64,000 nucleotides of DNA from Mycobacterium sp. ITM-2016-00318 (GCF_002968285.2 NZ_CP134400.1:5270001-5334000), one strand, 5' to 3'; shown: positions 45,585-54,715, counted from the first letter of the stretch. Translations and numbers: made by a program. Notes: generated from the letters alone by a model not told the origin.

Positions 45585-45612
45585 AAAGGGGCACCCCTCG
45601 GGGTGCCCCTTT
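45585..45612 (+). terminator. Strong hairpin terminator
   Basis: AAAGGGGCACCCC pairs perfectly with GGGGTGCCCCTTT (13-bp stem, 2-nt spacing) right after the secreted protein gene. The U tract is short (three U), as often in mycobacteria. Confidence 0.85.
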
Positions 45613-45633
45613 CGCGTGGGTGATCATGGAGCC

Positions 45634-46041
45634 GTGACCGAGTACTCGCTGCCGATCGTGCCCAGGTTCGCCGAGATCGATCAACAGAACGTCGTCTTCA
45701 ACGCTCATTACCTCACCTGGTTCGACGAGGCGCTGACCGGATATTTCGACCACCTCGACGCCAGCTATCCGGATCTGATGTCGGCCGGTCTCGATATGCA
45801 GTTGGTGCACAGCGAAATCGACTACGCGGCGCCGGTGCGTTGGCGCGACGCGGTTCGGGTCGCGGTCGTCTGCGAACGGGTCGGGACGACGAGTTTCACC
45901 ATCGGTTTCTCGGTTCTTCGACGGCGGGACGACTCCGCCGAAATCCTTGCCGTGGCCGGCCGCAACGTCTACGTCGTGGTGTCCACCGACGACTGGACCA
46001 AACGACCGGTTCCCGAGAAACTGCGGAAGGTCTTGTCATGA
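45634..46041 (+). CDS. 4HBT-type acyl-CoA thioesterase
   Basis: A 135-residue hotdog protein of the 4-hydroxybenzoyl-CoA thioesterase class: PRFAEIDQQNVVFNAHYLTWFDEALTGYF (the active-site Asp region, with FAEIDQQNVV where D is canonical), then DMQLVHSEIDYAAPVRWRDAVRV and TTSFTIGFSVLR. The canonical D-x2-G-H-V-x2 is changed to D-x2-N-V-V, but Asp is kept. GTG 45634 lies after the upstream terminator. The stop overlaps the XRE gene as ATGA. Confidence 0.83.
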   Translation: MTEYSLPIVPRFAEIDQQNVVFNAHYLTWFDEALTGYFDHLDASYPDLMSAGLDMQLVHSEIDYAAPVRWRDAVRVAVVCERVGTTSFTIGFSVLRRRDDSAEILAVAGRNVYVVVSTDDWTKRPVPEKLRKVLS

Positions 46042-46823
46042 CCGAGAACGGCGGAGCGCTGTTGCGTCAGTGGCGGCAGCGGCGGCGGCGCAGTCAACTG
46101 GACCTGGCGCTGGACACCGGCATCTCCGCGCGCCACCTGAGCTTCGTCGAGACGGGTCGTTCCCGGCCGAGTCGGGGCTTGCTGCTCGCGCTCGCCGAGC
46201 AGCTGGAAGTGCCTCTGCGCGAACGCAACGCGCTGATGCTCGCATCGGGCTATGCGCCGACATACGCCGAATCCGACCTCGGCAGTGCCGAGACCGCACA
46301 GGCCCGCGAAGCCATCAAGCGGCTGCTCGCGGGTCACGAGCCGTATCCGGCGGTGCTGCTCGACCGGTGGGGCGACGTGGTGTCGACCAACCGCGCCGTC
46401 GGGCCGCTCCTCGAGGGCGTGGACCCGGAACTGCTCGCGCCGCCGATCAACAGCTACCGGCTCAGCCTGCATCCGAAGGGGATGTCCTCGCGCATCCGGA
46501 ATCGCGCCGAATGGACCGCCCACCTCGGCCACCGATTGGCGCGGCTGGCCCGTCTCACCGGCGACGCCCGGCTCGCGGAGCTGCTGGCCGAGATACGCAC
46601 CTACCCGGGCGTCGCAGAAACACTCGACGACCTACCCGACGCGACGACGTCGGAACTGTTGCTGACGCTGCACTTGGCCCACCCGGCGGGCGACCTGCGA
46701 CTGCACAGCACCGTCACCAGTTTCGGCAGCCCGCACGACGTCACGCTCTCCGAACTGACGATCGAGTCGTTCTTCCCCGCCGACGACGCCACCCGGCAAC
46801 GGCTGCAGGAACTTTCGGGCTAG
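46038..46823 (+). CDS. XRE-family regulator with MmyB-like ligand domain
   Basis: A 261-residue regulator: N-terminal HTH (about 8-62: LLRQWRQRRRRSQLDLALDTGISARHLSFVETGRSRPSRGLLLALAEQL in pieces) and a C-terminal MmyB-like domain (PYPAVLLDRWGDVVSTNRAVGPLLEGV, LHLAHPAGDLRLHSTVTSFGSPHDVTLSELTIESFFP in pieces), which binds fatty-acid-like ligands in relatives. Coupled to the thioesterase by ATGA, it may sense acyl chains and control that gene. Confidence 0.88.
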   Translation: MTENGGALLRQWRQRRRRSQLDLALDTGISARHLSFVETGRSRPSRGLLLALAEQLEVPLRERNALMLASGYAPTYAESDLGSAETAQAREAIKRLLAGHEPYPAVLLDRWGDVVSTNRAVGPLLEGVDPELLAPPINSYRLSLHPKGMSSRIRNRAEWTAHLGHRLARLARLTGDARLAELLAEIRTYPGVAETLDDLPDATTSELLLTLHLAHPAGDLRLHSTVTSFGSPHDVTLSELTIESFFPADDATRQRLQELSG

Positions 46824-46829
46824 CGCGGC

Positions 46830-47585
46830 CTATGCCTGCACGATGACAGGGTCGCCGACCCGCACCGTGTCGAAATACCAGGCGGCATTGTCGGGACTGA
46901 GGTTGATGCACCCGTGGCTCACGTTCGCATACCCCTGCGATCCGACAGACCACGGCGCGCTGTGCACGTAGACGCCGCCCGAATTGATGCGGACCGCGTT
47001 GGACACGGTGAGCTTGTAGCCCTCCGGGTCGCTCAGCGGGATGCCGATGGTGCGCGAGTCCATGATCACCGTCTTCTCTTTCGCCAGCGCGGTGAACGAG
47101 CCCTTGGGGGTCGGGAACTTGGATTTGCCCATCGACGCGGGCATCTCGCGGACCACCACATCGTCCATCTTGACGGTGAACGTATGCGCGTCGATGTCGG
47201 CGACGCCGACGACGGCTGACCCGGTCTCGAAGCTGGTGGCGAAGCCGCCCGCCGTCACCGAGATCGGCGAATAGGCCGGCCAGAACTGGTCCGGGGTCCA
47301 CGTCACGATCTGGTTGCTCAGCCAGGTGAATTGCCCGGTGGGCGTCTTGGGGGACGTGATGTCGATCGACTGCTCGGCGCGAGCCCGATTGGTCACCGGT
47401 TCGGCGAAGGTCACTTCGATCGGCGCCGCGACACCGACCACGTCGCCGGCGGCCGGCCAAATGGCGGTGACGTTGAGGTCCTTACTGGGCCCGGGGACCG
47501 CAGCCATGCCCGCGGGAGCCGCTCCTACCATGGCTATGGCGGCAGCACTCACCACGACGAGTGTGTATCGAACAGCTCTGCGCAA
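46830..47585 (-). CDS. ldtA: L,D-transpeptidase LdtA (LdtMt1 type)
   Basis: A 251-residue periplasmic enzyme that makes 3-3 cross-links in peptidoglycan. Signal peptide (RRAVRYTLVVVSAAAIAMVG, cleavage near AGMAAVPG), one Ig-like domain (about 35-125), then a YkuD domain with MGKSKFPTPKGSF and the active-site VSHGCINLSP (Cys226). Length and Cys number equal those I recall for M. tuberculosis LdtMt1 (Rv0116c, 251 aa, C226). Next to fusA2 as in other mycobacteria, though here its orientation relative to fusA2 is divergent. Confidence 0.95.
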   Translation of the reverse strand: MRRAVRYTLVVVSAAAIAMVGAAPAGMAAVPGPSKDLNVTAIWPAAGDVVGVAAPIEVTFAEPVTNRARAEQSIDITSPKTPTGQFTWLSNQIVTWTPDQFWPAYSPISVTAGGFATSFETGSAVVGVADIDAHTFTVKMDDVVVREMPASMGKSKFPTPKGSFTALAKEKTVIMDSRTIGIPLSDPEGYKLTVSNAVRINSGGVYVHSAPWSVGSQGYANVSHGCINLSPDNAAWYFDTVRVGDPVIVQA

Positions 47586-47693
47586 CGCTTCATCCCTTCA
47601 CGACAAACCCGACCAGCAAAGTCCAGTCTAGTGGCTCATCATGAACAACAGCCCCAGACAGGCCGTTAGACCACGTCAGAAGGGTCTTGCACT

Positions 47694-47729
47694 GTGTGGC
47701 GAATGGGAGAATTGTGGTTTAGGCCACAC
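47694..47729. promoter_or_regulatory. Inverted repeat upstream of fusA2
   Basis: GTGTGGC (47694-47700) and GCCACAC (47723-47729) flank 22 bp, ending 37 bp before the fusA2 ATG. It could be an operator or a 5' UTR hairpin. Confidence 0.4.
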
Positions 47730-47766
47730 GGGCCCGACGAAGTGACCCGGGGGCGGAGGGACCGTC

Positions 47767-49929
47767 ATGGGTGACAAGGGGAATACCTCGGCGGGCGCTG
47801 GAGCCGCCCCGACCGCGGACAGTCCGGCCGCCATCCGGAACGTGGTGCTCATCGGACCATCGGGTGGCGGCAAAACCACCCTCGTCGAAGCGCTGCTGAC
47901 AACTACCGGCGTGCTGTCGAGACCCGGATCCGTCGTGGACGGGACGACGGTGTGCGACTCCGACGAGGCCGAGATCTCCCAGCAGCGGTCCGTCGGGCTG
48001 GCGCTGGCGCCGCTGTCGTACAACGGCGTCAAGGTCAACTTGATCGACACCCCCGGATACGCCGACTTCGTCGGCGAGCTCCGCGCAGGCCTGCGGGCCG
48101 CCGACTGCGCCCTGTTCGTGATCCCGGCCAACGAGGACGTCGACGAACTCACCAAGACGCTGTGGCAGGAGTGCCAGCAGGTCGGCATGCCCCGCGCGGT
48201 GGTGATCACCAAGCTCGACCACACCAGGGCCAACTACGACAACGCCCTGCTCGCCGCCCAGACCACATTCGGCGACAAGGTGCTGCCGCTCTATCTGCCC
48301 GCCAACTCTCCCTGCACGGGCCTGATCGGGTTGCTCTCGCAGACGCACTACGAGTACACCGGCGGTAAGCGCTCGACGAAGGAGCCGGACTCCTCGTATG
48401 CCGACCGGCTCGCCGAACAGCGCGGCACCCTGATCGAGGGCATCATCGAGGAGTCCGAGGACGAGACGCTGATGGAGCGCTACCTCGGCGGCGAAGAGAT
48501 CGACGAAAAGGTGCTCATCGAGGATCTGGAGAAGGCCGTCGCCCGCGGCTCCTTCTTCCCCGTCATTCCCGTCTGCAGCAGTACCGGCGTCGGAACCCGG
48601 GAGCTGCTAGAGGTGGCGACGAGCGGCTTCCCTTCGCCGCTGGAGCATCCACTGCCCGAGGTGTTCACCCCGCAGGGCAAGGACCGCGCCGCGCTGTCCT
48701 GCGACCCGAACGGCCCGCTGCTGGCCGAGGTGGTCAAGACGACGTCGGACCCCTACGTCGGCAGGGTCAGCCTCGTCCGGGTTTTCTCCGGCACGATCAG
48801 GCCCGACGCGACGGTTCATGTGTCGGGCCATTTTTCTTCTTTTTTCGGTTCTTCGGCGCCTAACGGCACCGCCGCGGGGCACGAGGATCACGACGAGGAC
48901 GAACGCATCGGCGCCTTGTCCTTTCCGCTCGGCAAGCAGCAGCGGCCCGCAGGCACCGTGGTGGCAGGTGACATCTGTGCGATCGGCCGGCTGTCCTGTG
49001 CCGAGACCGGAGACACGCTGTCCGACAAGGCCGATCCGCTGGTGCTGCGGCCGTGGACGATGCCGGAACCGCTGCTGCCCGTCGCGATCCAGCCGCACGC
49101 CAAGACCGACGACGACAAGCTGTCGGTCGGCCTGCAACGGCTGGCCGCCGAGGATCCGACGCTGCGTATCGAGCAGAACCCGGAGACACACCAGATCGTG
49201 CTGTGGTGCATGGGCGAGGCGCACGCGGGCGTTGTGCTCGACGGCCTGGCTAACCGGTTCGGCGTCAGCGTCGACAAGATCGACCTGAGGGTGCCGTTGC
49301 GGGAGACCTTCGGCGGTTCGGCGAAGGGGCACGGCAGACACGTGAAGCAGTCCGGCGGCCACGGCCAGTTCGCGGTCTGCGACATCGAAGTGGAGCCGCT
49401 GCCCGAAGGGTCCGGTTTCGAGTTCGTCGACAAGGTGGTCGGCGGCGCGGTGCCGCGACAGTTCATCCCGAGCGTGGAGAAAGGTGTCCGCGCACAGATG
49501 GAGAAGGGTGTCGGCCCCGGCTATCCGGTCGTCGACATCCGCGTGACGCTCTACGACGGCAAGGCGCACAGCGTCGACTCGTCGGACTTCGCCTTCCAGA
49601 TGGCCGGTGGGCTGGCGCTGCGCGAGGCGGCGGCCGCAACCCGGGTGAAACTGCTCGAACCTGTCGACGAGGTGTCGGTGCTGATACCCGACGATCTGGT
49701 CGGCGCTGTGATGGGCGACCTCTCCAGTCGCCGGGCCCGCGTACTCGGCACCGACAAGGTCGGCGAGTACCGCACCGCGGTGAAAGCCGAAGTGCCCCAG
49801 GTGGAGTTGACGCGCTACGCGATCGACCTGCGCTCGTTGTCGCACGGCGCGGGCTCGTTCACAAGAGCCTTCGCCCGGTACGAACCCATGCCGGAGTCGG
49901 CCGCGGCGAAGGTGAAGGTCGAAGCCTGA
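47767..49929 (+). CDS. fusA2: EF-G-like protein EF-G2 (FusA2)
   Basis: A 720-residue translational GTPase related to EF-G. P-loop GPSGGGKTTLVEA, switch II DTPGYADFVGE and TKLD (G4) are present. The switch I motif RGITI of true EF-G is replaced by QQRSVGLALAPL, as in EF-G2 paralogues, which bind the ribosome and GTP but have no proven elongation activity (known for M. smegmatis EF-G2). A His/Asp/Glu-rich insert (AAGHEDHDEDERIG) interrupts domain II. Domains III-V follow with LRETFGGSAKGHGRHVKQSGGHGQFA. M. tuberculosis FusA2 is Rv0120c by memory. Confidence 0.94.
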   Translation: MGDKGNTSAGAGAAPTADSPAAIRNVVLIGPSGGGKTTLVEALLTTTGVLSRPGSVVDGTTVCDSDEAEISQQRSVGLALAPLSYNGVKVNLIDTPGYADFVGELRAGLRAADCALFVIPANEDVDELTKTLWQECQQVGMPRAVVITKLDHTRANYDNALLAAQTTFGDKVLPLYLPANSPCTGLIGLLSQTHYEYTGGKRSTKEPDSSYADRLAEQRGTLIEGIIEESEDETLMERYLGGEEIDEKVLIEDLEKAVARGSFFPVIPVCSSTGVGTRELLEVATSGFPSPLEHPLPEVFTPQGKDRAALSCDPNGPLLAEVVKTTSDPYVGRVSLVRVFSGTIRPDATVHVSGHFSSFFGSSAPNGTAAGHEDHDEDERIGALSFPLGKQQRPAGTVVAGDICAIGRLSCAETGDTLSDKADPLVLRPWTMPEPLLPVAIQPHAKTDDDKLSVGLQRLAAEDPTLRIEQNPETHQIVLWCMGEAHAGVVLDGLANRFGVSVDKIDLRVPLRETFGGSAKGHGRHVKQSGGHGQFAVCDIEVEPLPEGSGFEFVDKVVGGAVPRQFIPSVEKGVRAQMEKGVGPGYPVVDIRVTLYDGKAHSVDSSDFAFQMAGGLALREAAAATRVKLLEPVDEVSVLIPDDLVGAVMGDLSSRRARVLGTDKVGEYRTAVKAEVPQVELTRYAIDLRSLSHGAGSFTRAFARYEPMPESAAAKVKVEA

Positions 49930-49936
49930 TTGCTCT

Positions 49937-49958
49937 CCCCCTACCCTTCGGGTGGGGG
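49937..49958. terminator. Bidirectional hairpin terminator
   Basis: CCCCCTACCC-TTC-GGGTGGGGG forms a 9-bp stem with one bulge between convergent fusA2 and the enoyl-hydratase gene. GGGGGTACCCCC (49954-49965) is an overlapping alternative palindrome. Confidence 0.6.
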
Positions 49959-49980
49959 TACCCCCACACGTGCGCAGTGC

Positions 49981-50640
49981 CTAGGAGACCGCCTTCAGCG
50001 CGGCCACCGCCTGCCCGAACATGGTGTTCTTGATCGCGCCGATCGTTCCGGGGTCCTTGAGGCCAAGCGGTGCAAGCATGTTCAGCGCCGTCCCGATGAC
50101 GGCATCCTCTTTCGCGGTGGCGTCGACGATCCCGATCGCCTCGGCCTCCGCACCGCCGAACCGCCTGCCGGTGGTCATGGCGGACACCGCGGCCTGCGGG
50201 GTCAGTTTGGCCTGGATCAGCGCCGCCATGCCGGGCGTGAAAGGGATGCGGATGTCGACTTCAGGGAAGCAGAAGTAGCCGCGGTCTATCCGCATCACCC
50301 GAAAGTCGTGCGCCAACGCCAACATCGCGGCCGCGCCGAAGCTGTGGCCGCCGATGGCCGCGGCGGTGGGCATCGGCAGTGTCAGCATCCGGGCCAGTAG
50401 CGCCTGCACGCGCCCGACATACCACCCGGTCTGGTCGCCATGGGCGGCGAGCCAGTCGAGGTCAAGGCCATTGGAGTAGAACTTGCCGGTCGCCACGGTC
50501 ACCAGCGCGTGTGCGCCGACCGATATCGCATCGTCGAGGTGTGCCTCGAACTGGTCGAGAAACTCTGGCGAGAAGCGGTTTTCGTCGTCGCCGAGGTGCA
50601 GCAGGGCGATGGTGTCGGAGAAGCTGAGGGCAATGGTCAT
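49981..50640 (-). CDS. Enoyl-CoA hydratase/isomerase family protein
   Basis: A 219-residue crotonase-fold protein. Oxyanion-hole sites: TVATGKFYSNGLDLDWLA and AAIGGHSFGAAAMLALAHDFRVM. The family catalytic Glu positions are not obvious (FCFPEVDIRIPFTPG contains one Glu as in delta3-delta2 isomerase), so isomerase activity is possible. It starts inside the upstream stop (ATGA, 50637-50640), thus third gene of an operon with the MFS carrier and TIGR02206 protein. Confidence 0.85.
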   Translation of the reverse strand: MTIALSFSDTIALLHLGDDENRFSPEFLDQFEAHLDDAISVGAHALVTVATGKFYSNGLDLDWLAAHGDQTGWYVGRVQALLARMLTLPMPTAAAIGGHSFGAAAMLALAHDFRVMRIDRGYFCFPEVDIRIPFTPGMAALIQAKLTPQAAVSAMTTGRRFGGAEAEAIGIVDATAKEDAVIGTALNMLAPLGLKDPGTIGAIKNTMFGQAVAALKAVS

Positions 50641-51320
50641 CGCCTCGATGCTATCCGCTCCCACGGCCACGTCATCAGCGCCCACACGATCGCGACGAGC
50701 ACCGACGCCACAAGCACATACAGCGGCCACGGACCGAACAGGTCCAGCAGCGACGCGGTGCCCGGCTTCCTGTTGAGGAAGCCGTAATTTGTGCCGGCAC
50801 GGGCGTTGAACGTCATCGTGATCGCCGCCCAGGCCAGCGTCACGCAGGCCACGAACCGGTAGTCGCGCCATGTCGGTCGGAAGCCGCGACCCCACGTCAG
50901 ATAGATGGCCGCCCACACGACGAGCAGGTGGATCGCCCAGAATGCGAGGAACTGGTAGTGGGGAAAGTCGGGACCTCTCAGCACGGGCGAGATCAGTGCC
51001 TGCACACTGAGCACCAGACCCCAGTAGTACGTCAGCGCCACCGCCCAATGCCGTTGCGACCACAGCGCATACGCGCCAGCGGCGGTAGCGAGATCCGTCA
51101 ACTGCAGTGGCAGCGACCAGCGAGACGGCGGGATGAAGGAGTAGATCAGCACCGCCGCGTAGATCAGCGCTGTCACTGAGCCCATGACCCTTCCCAGGGT
51201 CCGCGACTGCGCGTCGGTCTGCCTGCGCCCCACCCTGACGAGCAGAACCGCGACGATGGCGAACACCGCGAGGACGGCCCAGTGCGACGGGCCGTACGCC
51301 GTGAACTCGTGGGGTGTCAG
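50637..51320 (-). CDS. TIGR02206-type membrane protein, probable CTG start
   Basis: A ~227-residue protein with about six membrane helices. [40 protein letters not shown] and [26 protein letters not shown] are hallmarks of the TIGR02206 family (TMEM164-like). No ATG, GTG or TTG lies before the conserved [10 protein letters not shown]; the likely start is CTG 51320, overlapping the MFS stop as CTGA. GAGG lies about 12 bases upstream. The first normal start codon would cut the conserved N-terminus. Confidence 0.78.
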   Translation of the reverse strand: MTPHEFTAYGPSHWAVLAVFAIVAVLLVRVGRRQTDAQSRTLGRVMGSVTALIYAAVLIYSFIPPSRWSLPLQLTDLATAAGAYALWSQRHWAVALTYYWGLVLSVQALISPVLRGPDFPHYQFLAFWAIHLLVVWAAIYLTWGRGFRPTWRDYRFVACVTLAWAAITMTFNARAGTNYGFLNRKPGTASLLDLFGPWPLYVLVASVLVAIVWALMTWPWERIASRR

Positions 51321-52627
51321 CGGGCCGCGACCTCTGCCCGAACCGAGTCGGGCAGCGGGCGCCCGGCGGACTCCTTCAGCGTCAACACCGTGCCGAGCGA
51401 AACCACCGCGGCGACAATGACATAGAACGCGGGCGCAAGCTTGTTGCCGGTGCTGCCGGTAAGCCAGGCGACCAGGTAGGGCGTGGTGCCGCCGAACGCG
51501 GCGACGCACAGGTTGTAGCCGATCGAAAAGCCGCTGTAGCGCACGCGGGTCGCGAACAGCTCGACGCCGGTCACGACGGCCGCTGAGATGTACACGGATT
51601 CGATCGCCGCCAGCAGTGCGTGCGCGGCGATCGCCGCGGCCACCGAGCCCGTGTTCAGCAGCAGGAACAGCGGGTAGGCCAGCACCGTGAACGCAAGAGT
51701 TCCCGCTATCAGCAACGGCTTTCGCCCGATTCTGTCGGACAGTGCCGCGAGCGGCAGGATGAGCACGATCGCCACGGCACACGCCACCGTGATGGATGCG
51801 AACGCGGTGGTCTTCGAGAAGTGCAGCGTCTTTATGAAATACGTTGGCAGATAGGTGAAGACCACGTAGTAGCCGACGTTGAACATGATCATGATGCCGA
51901 TCACCGCAAGGATCGGCCGCCATGCCGTTCGCACGGCCTCGCGCAGTGGCGAGCCGGCGACTTCGTCCGATGCGGCCAGCGCCTGGAACGCGGGAGTGTC
52001 GGTGAGCCGGAGCCTGATGTACAAGCCGACGAGCCCGAGCGGTCCGGCGATCAGGAATGGGATGCGCCACCCGTAGGAATCCATGGCGGCGTCGCCGAGC
52101 AGCGTCTGCAGCAGGGTCACCGTCACCGAGCCGAGAAGGAACCCGACGACACCGGACCACGCGATGAACGTGACGGTGAGACCACGTCGCCTGTCGGTGG
52201 CGAACTCGGCGAGATAGCACGCGCCGCCGCCGTATTCGCCACCCGCGGAGAATCCCTGCAGACAACGCAGAAACAGTAGGAGCAGCGGTGCGGCGATGCC
52301 GATCGCCTCGTACGTCGGCAATAGGCCCATCGCCAGCGTGGAGGCCGACATCAGCAGGATGACGACGGCGAGCACCTTCTGTCTGCCGATCCGGTCGCCG
52401 AGCGGACCGAACACGAGACCGCCGAGCGGACGCATGACGAACGCGGCCGCGAAGATGGCGAAGGTGTTCAGCAGTGCCGCCGTGTCGTCCCCGGCGGGGA
52501 AGAAGTTGGCGGCGATGAAGGTGGCGAGGAAGCCGTAGATCGCGAAGTCGTACCACTCGACGGCATTACCGATCGACGCACCGCTGATCACCTGGCGAAG
52601 GGGGGAAGCGCCGCTCACCCGACCCAC
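51317..52627 (-). CDS. MFS transporter, metabolite:H+ symporter (ProP/KgtP-like)
   Basis: A 436-residue carrier with 12 helices. Signatures: [15 protein letters not shown] in helix 1, [38 protein letters not shown], the repeat [11 protein letters not shown] and [22 protein letters not shown]. The MHS group imports dicarboxylates, shikimate, proline/betaine or similar. GTG 52627 is the start (GTG 52618 is an alternative). A near-palindrome sits immediately upstream (52630-52649). Genes for TIGR02206 and a hydratase follow by overlap. Confidence 0.9.
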   Translation of the reverse strand: MGRVSGASPLRQVISGASIGNAVEWYDFAIYGFLATFIAANFFPAGDDTAALLNTFAIFAAAFVMRPLGGLVFGPLGDRIGRQKVLAVVILLMSASTLAMGLLPTYEAIGIAAPLLLLFLRCLQGFSAGGEYGGGACYLAEFATDRRRGLTVTFIAWSGVVGFLLGSVTVTLLQTLLGDAAMDSYGWRIPFLIAGPLGLVGLYIRLRLTDTPAFQALAASDEVAGSPLREAVRTAWRPILAVIGIMIMFNVGYYVVFTYLPTYFIKTLHFSKTTAFASITVACAVAIVLILPLAALSDRIGRKPLLIAGTLAFTVLAYPLFLLLNTGSVAAAIAAHALLAAIESVYISAAVVTGVELFATRVRYSGFSIGYNLCVAAFGGTTPYLVAWLTGSTGNKLAPAFYVIVAAVVSLGTVLTLKESAGRPLPDSVRAEVAAR

Positions 52628-52629
52628 GC

Positions 52630-52649
52630 TAAATCAATCGACTGACTTA
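52630..52649. promoter_or_regulatory. 20-bp imperfect palindrome before the MFS gene
   Basis: TAAATCAATCGACTGACTTA, symmetric at 8 of 10 positions per arm (TAA-TCA-TC). Placement within 3 bp of the GTG start suggests an operator that covers the ribosome site or a leaderless start. No candidate repressor gene is adjacent. Confidence 0.55.
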
Positions 52650-52708
52650 ATGAAGGGGCGTCGCCGGCTCGCGGCCGAGCGCGGTGGCTCGTGCGGGCAG
52701 CTCGAGGC

Positions 52709-53704
52709 TCACTGCTGCGGCACGTCCTCCTCGGCGCCCGTCTTGTCCTTGACGCGCGTCTTGTAGAGGCTCGCGGCGGTGGTGATGACCAGGACGAGGA
52801 TGATCACGCCGAGGGACAGCAGCGTGGGAATCTCCGGCACCGGCACGTGCTCGCCGCCGTTGATGAACGGCAGCTCGTTCTCGTGCAGCGCGTGCAGGAT
52901 CAGTTTCACGCCGATGAAGGCGAGGATGATCGCAAGCCCCTGTGACAGGTAGACCAGCCGCTTGAGCAGGTCGCCGAGCAGGAAGTACAGCTGGCGTAGC
53001 CCCATCAGCGCGAACACGTTGGCGGTGAACACCAGGTACGGCTCTTGGGTGAGGCCGTAGATCGCGGGGATCGAGTCGAGCGCGAAGATCAGATCGGTGG
53101 TGCCGAGCGCGACGATCACCAGGAACATCGGTGTCATCAGCCGCTTGCCGTTCTCCTTGACCCAGAGCTTCAGGCCGTCCCACTTGTCGGTCAGCTGCAG
53201 GTGGCTGCGGGCGAACCGGACCACGAAGTTGTCCGCGTCGTCGTCGTGGTCGGTGTCGCGTGCCAGCGTGATCGCGGTGTAGAGCAGAAACGCGCCGAAG
53301 ATGTAGAACACCCACGAGAACTGGTTGATCGCGACCGCGCCGAGCGCGATGAAGATGGCGCGGAAGATCAGCGCCAGGATGATGCCGACCAGGAGTGCCT
53401 GTTGCTGATACTTCTTCGGCACGTTGAAGCTGGCCATGATGATCAAGAAGATGAACAGGTTGTCGACCGACAGGCTGTACTCGGTGAGCCAGCCGGCGAA
53501 GAACTCGACACCGAACTGGCTGCCGTGGAAGAAGTAGACCCAGATGCCGAACGCCACCGCGAGCCCGATGTAGAGTGAAAGCGCCGTCACCAACTCTCGT
53601 TTCGACGGTTCGTGCGGCCGTCTGCCGATCACGATCACGTCGAAGAGCAGGACAAAGACCGTCACCGCGATCGTGATGATCCACTCGAGTTGGGTTACTT
53701 GCAT
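52709..53704 (-). CDS. TerC/Alx-family manganese exporter-like protein
   Basis: A 331-residue TerC-type membrane protein with about nine helices. Conserved acidic helix motifs are SLSVDNLFIFLIIM and LGTTDLIFALDSIPAIYG, with Asp residues typical of metal transport. Relatives (Alx, MntP-linked TerC) export Mn2+ or protect exoenzymes during metallation. A His/Asp-rich loop RDTDHDDDADNF follows the fourth helix. The upstream leader looks like a yybP-ykoY Mn2+ riboswitch, which fits. Confidence 0.92.
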   Translation of the reverse strand: MQVTQLEWIITIAVTVFVLLFDVIVIGRRPHEPSKRELVTALSLYIGLAVAFGIWVYFFHGSQFGVEFFAGWLTEYSLSVDNLFIFLIIMASFNVPKKYQQQALLVGIILALIFRAIFIALGAVAINQFSWVFYIFGAFLLYTAITLARDTDHDDDADNFVVRFARSHLQLTDKWDGLKLWVKENGKRLMTPMFLVIVALGTTDLIFALDSIPAIYGLTQEPYLVFTANVFALMGLRQLYFLLGDLLKRLVYLSQGLAIILAFIGVKLILHALHENELPFINGGEHVPVPEIPTLLSLGVIILVLVITTAASLYKTRVKDKTGAEEDVPQQ

Positions 53705-53727
53705 CTACGGTGCCTCCGGTCGCCAAA

Positions 53728-53832
53728 AACGCCCGAGGTCTCTTCCACCGTCCGCACGGCCCGCGAGCCGGTCGTCTGATGACAGTCGACGTGATGACGA
53801 CACCGCGGCGAAGGAATACTCCCCTCGCCGTT
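53728..53832 (-). ncRNA. yybP-ykoY (manganese) riboswitch, probable
   Basis: On the minus strand the terC leader opens with CGAGGGGAGTATTCC (near 53830-53811) and closes with GGTGGAAGAGACCTCGGG (near 53750-53732). These resemble the conserved GGGGAGUA and GAGACCU ends of the yybP-ykoY class. A GTCGTCATCACGTCGACTG arm lies between. The class senses Mn2+ and commonly precedes terC. The call is by motif recall only. Confidence 0.7.
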
Positions 53833-53899
53833 CAGTCTGTCAGAAAGCGGTGGGTGATGCCCAGCCGGGCAGCGCAGCGAGCTGTGACACGATGCCTCG

Positions 53900-54715
53900 A
53901 TGGCGCAACGTCCAGCACATTTCACCCCGGCCGGCGAGGACCGCTATCTGCCAACGAAGTACGCGCAGAGTCACTGGGGAGACGATCATCTCAACGGTCC
54001 CGCTCTGGTCGGGCTCGCCGCACGTGCGCTGGAGGACAAGTTCGGCCTGCCTGACTTCCTGCCTGCCCGGCTGACCGTCGACCTATTCAAGGCCGCCCGC
54101 GGCGTGCCGACCACCACCAAGGTGAGGCTGATCAGGGACGGCCGCAGGGTCCGCAACGCGGAATGCGAGATCGTGCAGGACGGCGTCCCCGTGGCGCGCG
54201 CGACGATGGTCTCCTACCGCCTGGGGGAGCCGCCGCGGGGCGAGGAGTGGACCGCCGACACCGAGTTCACGTGGCCGGACGAACTGGGCGGGGTGGGGCT
54301 GTCCTACATGGGCAGCGACGGTGTCGGCTGGACGAAGGGCATCGCCGAGCACCAGCACACCGCCCGCAAGCGATTCATCAATCGGATGATCGACGTGGTC
54401 GAGGGGCGGGAGAACGCCCCGTTCGTGCGCGGCGCGATGGTCGCGGAGGGCGCCAGCCTCGTCACGAACCTCGGTTCTGCGGGCGTGGGCTACATCAACG
54501 GCGATCTGACCGTCGCGCTGGCGCGGCTTCCTGTCGACGAATGGATGGGTGTGCAGGCCGACTCGCACTGGGCGGCAGACGGCGTCTCCGTCGGCACGGC
54601 GACGATGTTCGACCGCATCGGCGCGTTCGGCTCGGCGCTGGTGACCGCCGTAGCGAACGCGTCGGCCCAGATCGACTTCAGCAACGACCCCTTCCCGTCG
54701 CGCAGCCAGGCCTAG
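53900..54715 (+). CDS. Acyl-CoA thioesterase-like double hotdog protein
   Basis: A 271-residue protein of the TesB-like double-hotdog class found in mycobacteria. HWGDDHLNGPALVGLAARALE and FLPARLTVDLFKAARGVPTTTKVRLIRDGRRVRNAECEIVQDG in pieces match the N-terminal half; VNGDLTVALARLPVDEWMGVQADSHWAADGVSVGTATMFDRIGAFG in pieces matches the second. Probably hydrolyses an acyl-CoA; substrate unknown. It is divergent from terC. The stop interlocks with the convergent secreted-protein gene (CTAG, 54712-54715). Confidence 0.82.
   Translation: MAQRPAHFTPAGEDRYLPTKYAQSHWGDDHLNGPALVGLAARALEDKFGLPDFLPARLTVDLFKAARGVPTTTKVRLIRDGRRVRNAECEIVQDGVPVARATMVSYRLGEPPRGEEWTADTEFTWPDELGGVGLSYMGSDGVGWTKGIAEHQHTARKRFINRMIDVVEGRENAPFVRGAMVAEGASLVTNLGSAGVGYINGDLTVALARLPVDEWMGVQADSHWAADGVSVGTATMFDRIGAFGSALVTAVANASAQIDFSNDPFPSRSQA

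Noticed and set aside
51321..52556. Long minus-strand frame upstream of the TIGR02206 protein
   Set aside because: It is the alternative frame of the MFS transporter gene, with Arg-rich low-sense sequence.
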